Origin: Dehalococcoidia bacterium
GTDB lineage: Bacteria; Chloroflexota; Dehalococcoidia; Lucifugimonadales; UBA1123
DNA length: 64,000 nucleotides
Reading direction: 5' to 3'
Assembly: GCA_009838465.1 (NCBI GenBank)
Contig: VXRN01000015.1
Coordinates: 1-64,000 of the forward strand
In this document: positions 35,180 through 44,040 of the stretch, one piece after another
Numbering within the stretch: the stretch's first letter is position 1
How the letters are laid out: the number at the start of each line of letters is the position of its first letter
Program-made: the position numbers and the translations under genes
The notes under the pieces: generated by a model
Database searches by the model: none
What the model was told of the DNA's origin: nothing
What the model saw: only the letters and a program-made list of their open reading frames with translations

Positions 35180-35707
35180 TCAGATCAGCCTGCGTTGCTT
35201 TGCGCCTTCGAGTTCCAGCAGGCGGAACTTCAGGTCAATACGTGTATCGCCGCTGCCGAATCCGCGCAGGCTGCCGTCGCTTCCTATCACCCTGTGACAG
35301 GGGACGATTATGGGAAGGCGGTTCCGCGCCATCGTCTGGCCTGCGGCCCTCGGCGCGTTGGGACTGCCCGCCATCTCGGCGAGCCACTTGTAGGTGCGCG
35401 TCTCCCCGCGCGGGATGGTGCGGCACGCCTGCCACGCCTTGCGATGGAAGTTGGGCGCACCCTCGAGGTCGAGCGCAATATCGCCGAAATCGGCGTCTGC
35501 CCCGTCGAAATAGCTCAGCAGCCTCTCGCACAGGTCCGCGAATCTCCCGGGAGCTAGTACGGCCTCGTTCGTTTCCAGTCCAAGATGCGAGATGCACAAC
35601 TCCTCGGAGTCCTCCGGCAGGGTGCTTCGCAGAAGCCCGTTATCCGAGGACAGCAGGCCCATCCAACCGAACTGGGTCTCGAAGATGTGGTAGAGCCGCT
35701 CGCTCAT
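35180..35707 (-). CDS. ogt: Methylated-DNA-protein cysteine methyltransferase
   Basis: The 175-aa protein transfers alkyl groups from O6-alkylguanine to its own Cys. The active-site motif is IIVPCHRVIGSDGSLRGFG, preceded by the recognition helix IPRGETRTYKWLAEMAGSPNAPRAAGQTMARN. The N-terminal ribonuclease-like domain (about 1-85) is present. ATG 35707 overlaps the stop of the upstream transglutaminase-like gene by 4 bp (ATGA). It ends only 4 bp from the convergent DUF2007 gene. Confidence 0.92.
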   Translation of the reverse strand: MSERLYHIFETQFGWMGLLSSDNGLLRSTLPEDSEELCISHLGLETNEAVLAPGRFADLCERLLSYFDGADADFGDIALDLEGAPNFHRKAWQACRTIPRGETRTYKWLAEMAGSPNAPRAAGQTMARNRLPIIVPCHRVIGSDGSLRGFGSGDTRIDLKFRLLELEGAKQRRLI

Positions 35708-38244
35708 GCGCCCGCCTCCTGGGATGGCTGGGGTATCAGACGCCTGAACATTCTGCCGACGAGCTTGAACCTGATTTCCTTCCACGCGTCGAGTAGCGCG
35801 CCCTGCTCGTTCTCGTCCGCCTGTCTGCCGCCATATCGGTGAGTGGCGTAGGATGTGGCTATCGTCACGGCCCCCTCGTTGGCTTCAGGGATCAGCCTGC
35901 CTATTCGGGCGCCGAATTCGATGGGCGTCTGGTCGTGTCTGCGACCAATACCGGCCAGCCAGCCAAGCCTTGTCAGCTTTGCGTAAAGCCTGGACTCAGC
36001 GGAAAGCGAGCCAAGCCCGAAGTTCCATATTACGGACCAGATGATCCAGATGCCGCCGATTACGCCTGCCGCGATTCCGGCGGGTACCAGGTATCGAAGT
36101 ATGTCTTCTATCGCAATGAACGAAACTGAGGAGCCGGAGGCGGGGAGGGGCAGGAAGCCGCCCTCACCCTCGACGTCGAACGGATCCAGGAGTTCGTCCG
36201 GATCTTCCTCGATGGGGTCGTCTCCGAATCCAGAAACCGGAAGCACCGGTTGGGAAGAGCGTTCGTGTTGGGGCCAGTTGGGTGTCGGCTCGAAGTCTAT
36301 CCAGCCGTAATCGGGGAAATAGACCTGGACCCAGCCGTGGCTATCGGAGTCCCGGATCACGCGCTGGCCGTGTTCGTTCAACTCACCGGGAGCGTATCCA
36401 GCGGCCATTCGCGACGGAACGCCGACCGCCCTCAGCATGACAGCCATGGAAGAAGCATAGTAGTCGGAATAGCCTGTTCTGGTATCCAACAGGAACCACT
36501 CCACGCCGTCCGTTTCCGCTGGAGGAGCGTCTATGTCCTGCGAGTAGGTGAAATCGGGGCCGCGCAGATAGCTCTCTATCGCGAGCGCCTTGTCCAGGGG
36601 GTTGTCCCGCCCCTCGGTGACCCGTTCCGCGAGCGCGCGAACGTCTTGCGGGAAGGCCGCCGGAAGTTGCAGGTAGTGATCGGTGACAAAGCTGCTGTAC
36701 TCGGTCGAGGCTTCTCTCAGGTCGTCGTCGGTCGCCACAGACACGTATGAGATCATACTGTACGGTTCGTTCTTCTCCAGGCTGTCGTCGAACTTCCAGG
36801 AGACCAACTCCGGGGTAATCGGGGCCTTGCGCTGGAGGACTACGGACTCAACCGAGTCGGACGAGTCCGTCTGAATCTCCAGGATGAGGAGGTCGTCCGG
36901 CAGACGCTGGCCTATCATACCCCTTGCGCTCTCCTCGCTGAGTCCGCGCAGGTCGAAGCGGAAGCCTTGAGCCAGTTCGCGCACATCCTGCGGGAAGGAC
37001 TGGTCAATGGATGGATCGTCCATATCTATGTAGAATTTTCTGGGAGCCAGAGCCTCGATGACGGCAGGCTCGCTCACCCAGTTGAAGTCCCCTCCGGACA
37101 GGAACTTCTCGGACGCGAAGTCCAGCTGCATCATCTGTGTCTGTGTCTCGCGCTTGAGGCTGTCTCGTCTGGCGGGCGGGAGAATCTCGGGCCCGACCTC
37201 GATGGGTTCGGACTCGGTGGCTATCCATCCCTGCGGGGTGTAGTAGTTGTACGTCTGGGACAGCCAGTAGGAAGGGTACCTGGTCGTGGCCCATCCGACC
37301 GGCTCGCCGCCAAAGGATATCTTCCCGATGAATGGAAGCCATTTGCCGAAGAAGCGGCCCGGTGTGTCCTTCTTAGTTGGCAGCGCCGCGAACAGCCTGG
37401 CGAAGAAGTCCTCAGCGGTGGCTACCGGAGCGCGTCCTATGTTCCACACCTGTGCGGCCGTCGTGTTGGTATATACGTTCAGTGGCATTACCACAGCCAC
37501 TATTATCACCAACGCGCTGAACCATGCCGTGGCGTGCAGCGCGAGCCAGCCGGTGTGCTCGGTGAACCTGATGTTGAGCCTCTGCCAGTACGCTTCCGAA
37601 TTTACTGTGCTCACCCTGACAATGAGGAGCATGGCAATGAACAGGAACAGGAAGAAGCGGGCGGCGTACTGTTCGGGCAGGAAGCTGAGGTTCGTCAGCA
37701 TGGCGGTGCCGAGCAGTATCACGGCAATCCAGACGTTGCTGCGCCTGAATATGAACCAGGAACCGAAGAACCCGACCATCCAGCCGATAGCGAGGAGCAT
37801 CAGCGCGAAGGGCAGGAGATCGGTGCTTATGCCGCCGCTGTTGGCGGCTTCCCACCAGACATCCAGTCTGTGGAACGTCTCCCTGAAACGTTCTATAACG
37901 CTGTCGCCCTTGACGCTTCGCGCCGCCGTCTGCCAGAGGACGGCGGCCGCGCCCAGAATCAGACCCACTGGCATGAGCAGGAACCACGGGGCGCGCAGTT
38001 TTGCCAAGATCAGGCCCGCTATCGCGGCCCACACCAGAATCGCTATAAGCCCGGGAGACTTCACCCACCCGGCGGCGTCCACGGATTCGCCGACCACCAG
38101 AAGCGCGAGGATAAGAAGCGCGAAGGCAGTCCAGCCCTGGCTCGGACTGTACTGCCTGAACCTGTCCATCCAGGTACGATGGGACCCGGCGACTTCCGGG
38201 TCCAGGCGGTGGTGAAGGAAGACTCCCGCTCCCTGCGCGCTCAT
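35704..38244 (-). CDS. TgpA-like transglutaminase-fold membrane protein with catalytic Cys replaced by Ser
   Basis: The 846-aa protein has an N-terminal membrane block (about seven TM segments, residues 30-270), a large extracellular region with a transglutaminase-like domain (about 545-660), a Pro-rich linker and a last TM segment (about 705-730) before a DUF4129-type tail. The family motif GYCxYYAS-MVVMLR here reads TGYSDYYASSMAVMLR: S593 (codon 36466-36468) replaces the nucleophile Cys. His H636 (SHGWVQVYFP) and the acidic WIDFEPTP are kept. The protein may be a non-catalytic binding or structural variant. It overlaps DUF58 and ogt genes by 4 bp each. Confidence 0.85.
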   Translation of the reverse strand: MSAQGAGVFLHHRLDPEVAGSHRTWMDRFRQYSPSQGWTAFALLILALLVVGESVDAAGWVKSPGLIAILVWAAIAGLILAKLRAPWFLLMPVGLILGAAAVLWQTAARSVKGDSVIERFRETFHRLDVWWEAANSGGISTDLLPFALMLLAIGWMVGFFGSWFIFRRSNVWIAVILLGTAMLTNLSFLPEQYAARFFLFLFIAMLLIVRVSTVNSEAYWQRLNIRFTEHTGWLALHATAWFSALVIIVAVVMPLNVYTNTTAAQVWNIGRAPVATAEDFFARLFAALPTKKDTPGRFFGKWLPFIGKISFGGEPVGWATTRYPSYWLSQTYNYYTPQGWIATESEPIEVGPEILPPARRDSLKRETQTQMMQLDFASEKFLSGGDFNWVSEPAVIEALAPRKFYIDMDDPSIDQSFPQDVRELAQGFRFDLRGLSEESARGMIGQRLPDDLLILEIQTDSSDSVESVVLQRKAPITPELVSWKFDDSLEKNEPYSMISYVSVATDDDLREASTEYSSFVTDHYLQLPAAFPQDVRALAERVTEGRDNPLDKALAIESYLRGPDFTYSQDIDAPPAETDGVEWFLLDTRTGYSDYYASSMAVMLRAVGVPSRMAAGYAPGELNEHGQRVIRDSDSHGWVQVYFPDYGWIDFEPTPNWPQHERSSQPVLPVSGFGDDPIEEDPDELLDPFDVEGEGGFLPLPASGSSVSFIAIEDILRYLVPAGIAAGVIGGIWIIWSVIWNFGLGSLSAESRLYAKLTRLGWLAGIGRRHDQTPIEFGARIGRLIPEANEGAVTIATSYATHRYGGRQADENEQGALLDAWKEIRFKLVGRMFRRLIPQPSQEAGA

Positions 38245-39437
38245 GCGCTCGCCTCCACCGTATCCGCCTCGGACGCGGTAACTGTGTAGGTATGGGAAAG
38301 CGCGAGAGGCACGTCGTCTCCCATGCGGACTACGTAGGGGTCAACAGCGGCTTCGTAAAGCGACGGGACTATGGACATCGTGTCGAACATACCCCCAAAC
38401 GACTGGCCGTCCACCAGAATCGTCGCAATCCTTATGCGACGGCGGGCAAGCTCTTTCACCGCCACTGCCCACGCTTCGCGGTGCGACGAGGTTATTACGA
38501 CGAGGGCGCTCTGCGTCCCCCATAGCTGTTCCTCTCGGACCAGGACGTCTTCAAGGGGCAGGCTGCCCTCGGCCTTGCTCATCGCGAGGTATTCCATGAT
38601 TCGCTCGTACTGGCCTGAGCCGGTGTCGGCGGGGATCACGTAGCGGGCGTCGCCGTAGGATACGAGGCCGACGGGCATCTGGGCGCGTTCGTACTTGCGG
38701 GCAAGGGAGGCGGCTATGGAGACGGCGTACTCGTCGGTGCTCTCTTCCAGTTCGCCCGCCTGGACGTCCCTGTGAAGGTCAACGATCAGCCACACGTCGC
38801 TGGCGAGGCCAAGGTCGAACTCCTTGGACATGAGCCTTCCGGTTCGGGCGGTGCTGGCCCAGTGTATTCTGCTCAAGCTGTCGCCGAAGGTGTATTCGCG
38901 GACGCTCGCGGCGTGAGGCGTCAGGTTGTGAGACCTGCGCTGCGCCGAACTGTCGCCGCTTATGTAAGCGGAAGGCATCTCAAATTCGGGGAGGTCGTAG
39001 ATACGAGGATATACGAGAAGCGAGTCCTGCTCGCCGAAGTCGCGCTCGCGCCTGAACAGTCCGAACAGGTCTGTGTTGGAGACACGCACCGGGCCAAGGG
39101 TGTACGCCCCTCGCTTGCGGGCGGGAGCGCGCGCAAGCCAGGATCTGAAGCTGTTGTTAGATAGGCTGAGCGCCATCCCGTTGGAATAGCCCGGCATATC
39201 TGTGATATCTTCTACTTCCAGCGTGGGCTTGGGCAGCCGGCTGTTGTTGCGGACGACTATGCGCTCTTCGATGTCGTCGCCGACCCTGACGCGGCGGGTG
39301 CGTCGCTCGATTGCGACGTCCAGTCCCTGCATCGTCAGCCAGTTCCAGACGAACGCGAGCACGGCAGTGAGTCCCATAACGTATATGAGCCTGTAGAACA
39401 GCGCGAAACCGGTGGCCATGCCGGTGAAAATGGTCAC
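38241..39437 (-). CDS. DUF58 domain protein
   Basis: The 398-aa protein has one or two N-terminal TM segments and a vWA-like DUF58 domain, with the family core VREYTFGDSLSRIHWASTARTG followed by LMSKEFD and VWLIVDLH. It forms a MoxR-DUF58-transglutaminase system, a set thought to assemble or modify cell-envelope complexes. GTG 39437 is the first standard start, but in-frame codons upstream (39438-39482) encode KRFYLVLGLIVVTIF, which would complete TM1; ATA 39476 with AGGGA upstream is a possible non-canonical start. Confidence 0.85.
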   Translation of the reverse strand: MTIFTGMATGFALFYRLIYVMGLTAVLAFVWNWLTMQGLDVAIERRTRRVRVGDDIEERIVVRNNSRLPKPTLEVEDITDMPGYSNGMALSLSNNSFRSWLARAPARKRGAYTLGPVRVSNTDLFGLFRRERDFGEQDSLLVYPRIYDLPEFEMPSAYISGDSSAQRRSHNLTPHAASVREYTFGDSLSRIHWASTARTGRLMSKEFDLGLASDVWLIVDLHRDVQAGELEESTDEYAVSIAASLARKYERAQMPVGLVSYGDARYVIPADTGSGQYERIMEYLAMSKAEGSLPLEDVLVREEQLWGTQSALVVITSSHREAWAVAVKELARRRIRIATILVDGQSFGGMFDTMSIVPSLYEAAVDPYVVRMGDDVPLALSHTYTVTASEADTVEASA

Positions 39438-39607
39438 GACTATCAGGCCGAGTACCAGGTAGAAACGTTTTTGTATGAAGAGTTTCCCTGAGAAAATAGT
39501 TCTAACTCCACGCCCGGCTATTTCCGACTGCCGAGGTCTCTGATTGCCGAACGGCGAGCCCTTCGGGGTTCCCGCTTTCGCGGCAATGGCTGGATTGTAG
39601 CTGGGGT

Positions 39608-39655
39608 TTCGCCCCCATCCTGGCCTTCCCTCATCTAGGGGGAAGGGATTTAATA
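39608..39655. repeat. GAGGG-type hairpin repeat (diverged)
   Basis: GCCCCCATCCTGGCCTTCCC followed by CTAGGGGGAAGGGA; CTTCCC pairs with GGGAAG. It lies between moxR and the DUF58 gene, next to a GGGTTCCCGCTTTCGCGG word (39570-39587) of another repeat family. Confidence 0.65.
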
Positions 39656-39660
39656 TAAAT

Positions 39661-40632
39661 CTAGCTCCTGGCGGCTGCCTGCGCCTGTCCGCCTGGAACT
39701 GGGGTCTGTTCCAGGATGGTTTCTACCACGTCCAAGCTGGATACGCCTCTCATCCTGGCGGCTGGCGAGACGATCATCCGGTGGCTGAGCATTGGCTGGG
39801 CGAGGTCTTTCACGTCGTCGGGGAGAACGAAGTCGCGCCCACGTATGAGTGCGATTGCCTGGCCGCCCCTATACATTGCCAGGGAAGCGCGTGGCGACGC
39901 ACCCAGCGATATGTCGGTGTGGGAGCGCGTGGCGTCGGTCAGGTTGACTATGTACTGCTTCACAAGGTCGTCAACGTAAATGGTGCGGATGGCGCGCTGG
40001 AGGTCCATCACTTCCTGCGCCGAGGCGACAGGTTCGAGAGACTCGATGGGATGGGCTATCTGCTGGCGTTCGATGATCTCCAGCTCTTCCTCGATGGTGG
40101 GATATCCCAGGCTGATGATGAGCAGGAAACGGTCCAGCTGGGCTTCGGGGAGCGGGAACGTGCCCTCGTATTCGACCGGATTTTGCGTCGCCATGACCAT
40201 GAATGGGCTGGGAACGCTGTGGGATATTCCTTCGACGGTCACCTGCCGCTCGTCCATGGCTTCGAGCATGGCGGACTGCGTCTTGGGGGTGGCGCGGTTC
40301 ACTTCGTCGGCGAGGACCATCTGCGCGATGATGGGGCCTTCCCTGAACTCGAACTCGCCCGACTGCTGGTTATAGATGGAGACGCCGGTGACGTCGGTGG
40401 GCAGCAGGTCGGGGGTGAACTGGATTCTCTTGAAGGAGGCGCCGACGGATCGGGCGATACTTCGGGCGAGCATCGTCTTGCCCACGCCCGGAACGTCCTC
40501 TATGAGCGCGTGTCCCTCGCACATCAGGGCGATTACGCCAAGCTCGACGGACCTGCTCTTGCCCACTATGACTTTCTCTATGTTATCTATGATCTTCTGC
40601 GCCAGTTCCCTGGCCGAATCGTGCTGCTCCAA
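39661..40632 (-). CDS. MoxR-type AAA+ ATPase
   Basis: The 323-aa protein has Walker [10 protein letters not shown] (45-53), [12 protein letters not shown], Walker [14 protein letters not shown] and sensor [23 protein letters not shown], all typical of MoxR ATPases that act as chaperones for vWA-domain partners, here the DUF58 protein. TTG 40632 is the start, with GGAG 6 bp upstream. It is the first gene of the MoxR/DUF58/TgpA/ogt series. Confidence 0.92.
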   Translation of the reverse strand: MEQHDSARELAQKIIDNIEKVIVGKSRSVELGVIALMCEGHALIEDVPGVGKTMLARSIARSVGASFKRIQFTPDLLPTDVTGVSIYNQQSGEFEFREGPIIAQMVLADEVNRATPKTQSAMLEAMDERQVTVEGISHSVPSPFMVMATQNPVEYEGTFPLPEAQLDRFLLIISLGYPTIEEELEIIERQQIAHPIESLEPVASAQEVMDLQRAIRTIYVDDLVKQYIVNLTDATRSHTDISLGASPRASLAMYRGGQAIALIRGRDFVLPDDVKDLAQPMLSHRMIVSPAARMRGVSSLDVVETILEQTPVPGGQAQAAARS

Positions 40633-40777
40633 GAGGATCTCCTAATCCAAAGGCATAGCCTAACGTTGAGGGGATTATACATGATACGCAAGCGCGCGAA
40701 ACCCGTCTGCCTGAGAGACGCGCCATACCTATTTTATAGCATACGGATGTCAGGCGTGTATGGATTGTGGAAGGGTA

Positions 40778-40913
40778 TCCAGGGTCTTTCGGTTATTTCC
40801 CGATACCACTTCCGTCGTTCGCCCTGAGCCTGTCGAAGGGCCGCCCGTTCATGATTCGACAAGCTCACCACGAACGTACTTGGTTAAATTGGTTGATAAT
40901 CGAGAGACCCTTG
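40778..40913. mobile_element. MITE-like element, copy 3
   Basis: A roughly 136-bp element with inverted ends CAGGGTCTTTCGGTTATT (left) and GATAATCGAGAGACCCTT (right). The duplication GGAAGGGTA flanks it exactly (40769-40777 and 40914-40922). It is the inverse-orientation counterpart of copy 2 at 8649 and shares its core with copy 1 at 4770. It sits upstream of moxR. Confidence 0.75.
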
Positions 40914-40989
40914 GGAAGGGTACCTAGCCGATGCGAGCGCCTATGATATAAGCAAGTTCACGAAGGCGATTGGGGAAATCGGCCTCACA

Positions 40990-41046
40990 ATGCCAGTAGT
41001 TGATGCCAGCTACGCGACCATGTTCCTGGGTTCTGTTGATATTTGA
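40990..41046 (+). other. 18-codon orphan frame, possible gene remnant
   Basis: ATG to TGA encodes MPVVDASYATMFLGSVDI, with GATATA about 45 bp upstream. It reads like the start of a protein cut short. I do not recognise it. The rest of the spacer (40923-41060) shows nothing else. Confidence 0.2.
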
Positions 41047-41060
41047 GTTACGGCCGGTCT

Positions 41061-41978
41061 TTAGCTCGAGTGTCCACTCCCTCGCCGCAACTCCACCCGC
41101 GCCCGCTCCTCCTGCACCTGCACCACCGCGGACCCGCCAAGATGACCTATCCCCGCAGCCACCGCAGCCACATACTTCTGGTCCACCGCAGCCGCAATGT
41201 CGGCCGGCACATCCACCTCACGCGCAAGCTCAGTCGCCAGCCGCACGTCCTTCGCATCCGATCTCACGAACGCAAACCCCGCCGGGTCGAAGTCCCGGTC
41301 GAACACCGACTCGAATCTGCGTATCCTGGGACTGGATGCCGACCCCGCCGCCATCACCTCGGCAAGCGTCTCCAGCGGCACACCCGCCTTCAATCCAATC
41401 GTAAGCGCCTCAGCCATCACGCCGAACGTCGCATGGCTCACGAGATTGTTGCACAGCTTGCAGACCGCTCCGGCACCCACAGGCCCACAGTAAAAGATGA
41501 GATCCGGATCTGCGATAGCTTCGAGCACAGGCCGCACACGCTCCAGCGTCTCCGGACCGCCACCCGCCATCACGGTCAGCACACCTCGATCCGCCGAATC
41601 CGCCCCAGACCCCTTGCTTACCGGCGCGTCTATGTATTCGACACCCTTATCGGCGCATATTCGATGCAGCTTTCGCACCATGCTCGGCGAGTTCGTCGCC
41701 AGGTCTATATAAACGGCACCCTTCTCAGCCCCATCGAGTACCCCCTGCTCTCCACTCACCACCGCCTCCACCTCCAGCGGCCCCGGCAGCGATCCCATCA
41801 CCACATCGTTTCCACGCGCCGCATCAGCCGGCGTCTCCGCCCACGTGGCGCCCGCCTCCAGCAAGTCCGTCACCGCCTCCGGCCTGATGTCGTGCACCAC
41901 CGTCCGGTGTCCTGCACCCACGACATTCAGTGCCATAGGCTTCCCGATATTGCCCAGCCCAATAAACCCAACCTTCAT
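41061..41978 (-). CDS. 3-hydroxyisobutyrate dehydrogenase-family NAD(P)-dependent oxidoreductase
   Basis: The 305-aa protein has the N-terminal Rossmann motif VGFIGLGNIGKPMA, the substrate loop DAPVSKGSGADSADRG and the catalytic Lys in VGAGAVCKLCNNL. The family oxidises beta-hydroxyacids (3-hydroxyisobutyrate, tartronate semialdehyde, 6-phosphogluconate-like); the exact substrate is not clear. ATG 41978 is chosen, with GAGGAGAG upstream; the open frame to 42077 runs into the tRNA gene and is not part of the protein. Confidence 0.9.
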   Translation of the reverse strand: MKVGFIGLGNIGKPMALNVVGAGHRTVVHDIRPEAVTDLLEAGATWAETPADAARGNDVVMGSLPGPLEVEAVVSGEQGVLDGAEKGAVYIDLATNSPSMVRKLHRICADKGVEYIDAPVSKGSGADSADRGVLTVMAGGGPETLERVRPVLEAIADPDLIFYCGPVGAGAVCKLCNNLVSHATFGVMAEALTIGLKAGVPLETLAEVMAAGSASSPRIRRFESVFDRDFDPAGFAFVRSDAKDVRLATELAREVDVPADIAAAVDQKYVAAVAAGIGHLGGSAVVQVQEERARVELRRGSGHSS

Positions 41979-42033
41979 GCCGCTCTCCTCGGGTACCCCG
42001 CTTATCAATGGACGATGTGCTTTCGGACAGTCA

Positions 42034-42119
42034 TGGTGCCGAAGGTCGGATTCGAACCGACACGGGATCGCTCCCAATGGTTTTTGAGACCATCGCGTCT
42101 ACCATTCCGCCACTTCGGC
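42034..42119 (-). tRNA. tRNA-Leu (anticodon CAA)
   Basis: The 86-nt minus-strand sequence folds as a class II tRNA. The acceptor is GCCGAAG/CTTCGGC, with an encoded A-CCA end. The anticodon stem ATGGT/ACCAT has loop CTCAAAA (anticodon CAA), a long variable arm follows, and the T-loop is GGTTCGAATCC. It decodes UUG. Confidence 0.97.
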
Positions 42120-42162
42120 ACGAAACAGGTGCATTAAGTTTACAGATTCATGCCGTCGGTTG

Positions 42163-42966
42163 TCAGTCTTCTTTCAAGAAGCCTGAGAGGATACTGGCGA
42201 ACTCGTCGGGATTCTCGATCTCGGGACGGTGGCCGCAATTGTCCAGGACAGCGAGGCGCGACCCCGGGATGGACTCATTGTACAACTGTCCCGCGCTCAG
42301 AGGGATGACGGCGTCGTCGCGCCCCCAGACTAATAGCGTCGGCAAACGCTTGAGCCTGTGAAGGAGATGGGGCAGGTTCGGGTTGTGCATATAGGGACGC
42401 CAGCCGATCATACAGGCGACCTCGCGCACGTCCTCCCAGTCCATTACCTGGTCGGGAGTCGGTTCATCGGGACAGATTAGTGGGAACTCAGCTACGCTGT
42501 CCTTGTCGGCGACGGATGCTTCCAGGAGTATCGGAACGGTTATCAGGAAAATGTCGAGTATTTCGCCGACGGGCGGCCTTACCCCGGCCGCCGACACCAG
42601 GACGAGCTTCTTGAATCGTTCGGGGTTCATGGTGGCTAGTTCGGCGGCAAGCCAGCCTCCGAGCGAAAATCCGACCACGTTGACCTGGCCGATGTCCATG
42701 TCGTCCAGCGCCTCCAGATACCAGCCCGCCATGTCGCGCATCGTCATAGCCCATTCAAGCCGGGATGAGCCGCCATAGCCTGGCATCATCGGTATGTTCA
42801 GGGTGAAGTCCTGGGACAGGTTCTCATGCCAGCGCATCCATCCGGGATGTCCGGTCTCGTCGTGCAGAACGAGTAGGGGCTCACCCTGTCCGCCGGTCAC
42901 CAGGCTTGTCTGTATTCCGGCCAGTTCGCGGGTATGGCGAGTGTGAGTGAGTTCGGCGGTGGTCAT
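42163..42966 (-). CDS. Alpha/beta hydrolase
   Basis: The 267-aa protein has the nucleophile elbow VVGFSLGGWLAAE (Ser near 102), an acid at LVWGRDDAVIP (Asp near 218) and His in NCGHRPEIENP (near 247), the complete catalytic triad of the fold. It resembles C-C hydrolases and haloperoxidase-like esterases; the substrate is unknown. ATG start with GGAGAA upstream. It ends just before the tRNA-Leu gene on the same strand. Confidence 0.88.
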   Translation of the reverse strand: MTTAELTHTRHTRELAGIQTSLVTGGQGEPLLVLHDETGHPGWMRWHENLSQDFTLNIPMMPGYGGSSRLEWAMTMRDMAGWYLEALDDMDIGQVNVVGFSLGGWLAAELATMNPERFKKLVLVSAAGVRPPVGEILDIFLITVPILLEASVADKDSVAEFPLICPDEPTPDQVMDWEDVREVACMIGWRPYMHNPNLPHLLHRLKRLPTLLVWGRDDAVIPLSAGQLYNESIPGSRLAVLDNCGHRPEIENPDEFASILSGFLKED

Positions 42967-43050
42967 GGCGGTTCTCCCCGTTTGTATTGGATTTCAGTCT
43001 TAGGTTCCGCTCCAATGCGGGATGTATCTTACACCTTCCAGCCTGCATTT

Positions 43051-44004
43051 TCAGTCCGCCTGGTCAGTGGCGAACAGGCTTTCGACGAAGTCGCGAGGGT
43101 CGAAGATTGCCATGTCTTCGGGGCTCTCGCCGGTGCCGATGAACAGGACAGGGAGGCGCAGCTCATCCGTTATGCCCAGGACGACGCCGCCCTTCGCCGA
43201 CCCGTCGAGTTTGGTGAGAAACACCCCTGCGCAGCGCATATCCTCTACGAAGGCGCGGGTCTGTATGAGTCCGTTCTGGCCTGTGGTGGCGTCCAGGGCG
43301 AGTATGACGCGGTTCGAGGACTCGAATCCTTGCCTGTCTATGACGGTACGCATTTTGCGGAGTTCGGCCATCAGGTTGGAGCGGGTGTGCAGCCTGCCCG
43401 CGGTGTCTATAATCACGACGTCAATGCCGCGTGAAACGGCGGCCTGTATGCTGTCGAACGCAACGGCGGCGGAGTCTGCGCCGTGCCTGTGGGCTATCAC
43501 GTCCACGTCAAGCCGCTCTCCCCACTCGCTGAGCTGCTCGATGGCAGCGGCCCTGAACGTGTCGCCCGCGCCGAGCAGGACGCTCTTGCCCTCGTCCTGG
43601 TAGAGCCTTGCCAGGCGCGCTATGGCGGTCGTTTTGCCGACGCCGTTCACGCCGACCATAAGTATGACCAGGGGCGACTCCTCGACCTCCATCACGCTGT
43701 CGGCCCCCTCGATGCTGAGCATAGCCACCATCTCGTCCTTGAGCGCTTCGAACGCCTCGTCGGGCCTGGTTATACCGTACTCGCGTATGCGGTCGCGCAG
43801 GGTATCGAGTAGTTTCATGGTGGTTTCCACGCCAACATCCGAGGAAATCAGGGACTCTTCCAGTTCGTCCCACAAATCGTCATCTATTTCGCTTCGCTGG
43901 AAGACGTCGGTGAGCCGACTGAACCACTGGCGACGGGTCCTGCGAACGGCGGCCTGGGTTCGTTCGCGGTCCTCGCGTTCACCTCTTCTGAAGAATCTGA
44001 GCAT
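43051..44004 (-). CDS. ftsY: Signal recognition particle receptor FtsY
   Basis: The 317-aa SRP GTPase targets ribosome-nascent-chain complexes to the membrane. The N domain helix bundle (about 15-95) is followed by the G domain with GVNGVGKTTAIARLA (P loop), DTAGRLHTRSNLMAEL (G3) and TKLDGSAKGGVV (G4). The acidic A domain of E. coli FtsY is absent; the short basic N-terminus MLRFFRRGERED is typical outside Proteobacteria. ATG 44004 is chosen with GAGGAC upstream; the frame to 44067 is non-coding spacer within element B. Confidence 0.95.
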   Translation of the reverse strand: MLRFFRRGEREDRERTQAAVRRTRRQWFSRLTDVFQRSEIDDDLWDELEESLISSDVGVETTMKLLDTLRDRIREYGITRPDEAFEALKDEMVAMLSIEGADSVMEVEESPLVILMVGVNGVGKTTAIARLARLYQDEGKSVLLGAGDTFRAAAIEQLSEWGERLDVDVIAHRHGADSAAVAFDSIQAAVSRGIDVVIIDTAGRLHTRSNLMAELRKMRTVIDRQGFESSNRVILALDATTGQNGLIQTRAFVEDMRCAGVFLTKLDGSAKGGVVLGITDELRLPVLFIGTGESPEDMAIFDPRDFVESLFATDQAD

Positions 44005-44040
44005 TCGGTAAAGTCCTCGTCCGGGTTGAGTGCATTTACT

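Noticed and set aside
41043-42137. 364-aa plus-strand frame over the dehydrogenase and tRNA
   Set aside because: It crosses the tRNA-Leu and antisense to a clear NAD-binding protein; Arg/His-rich shadow.
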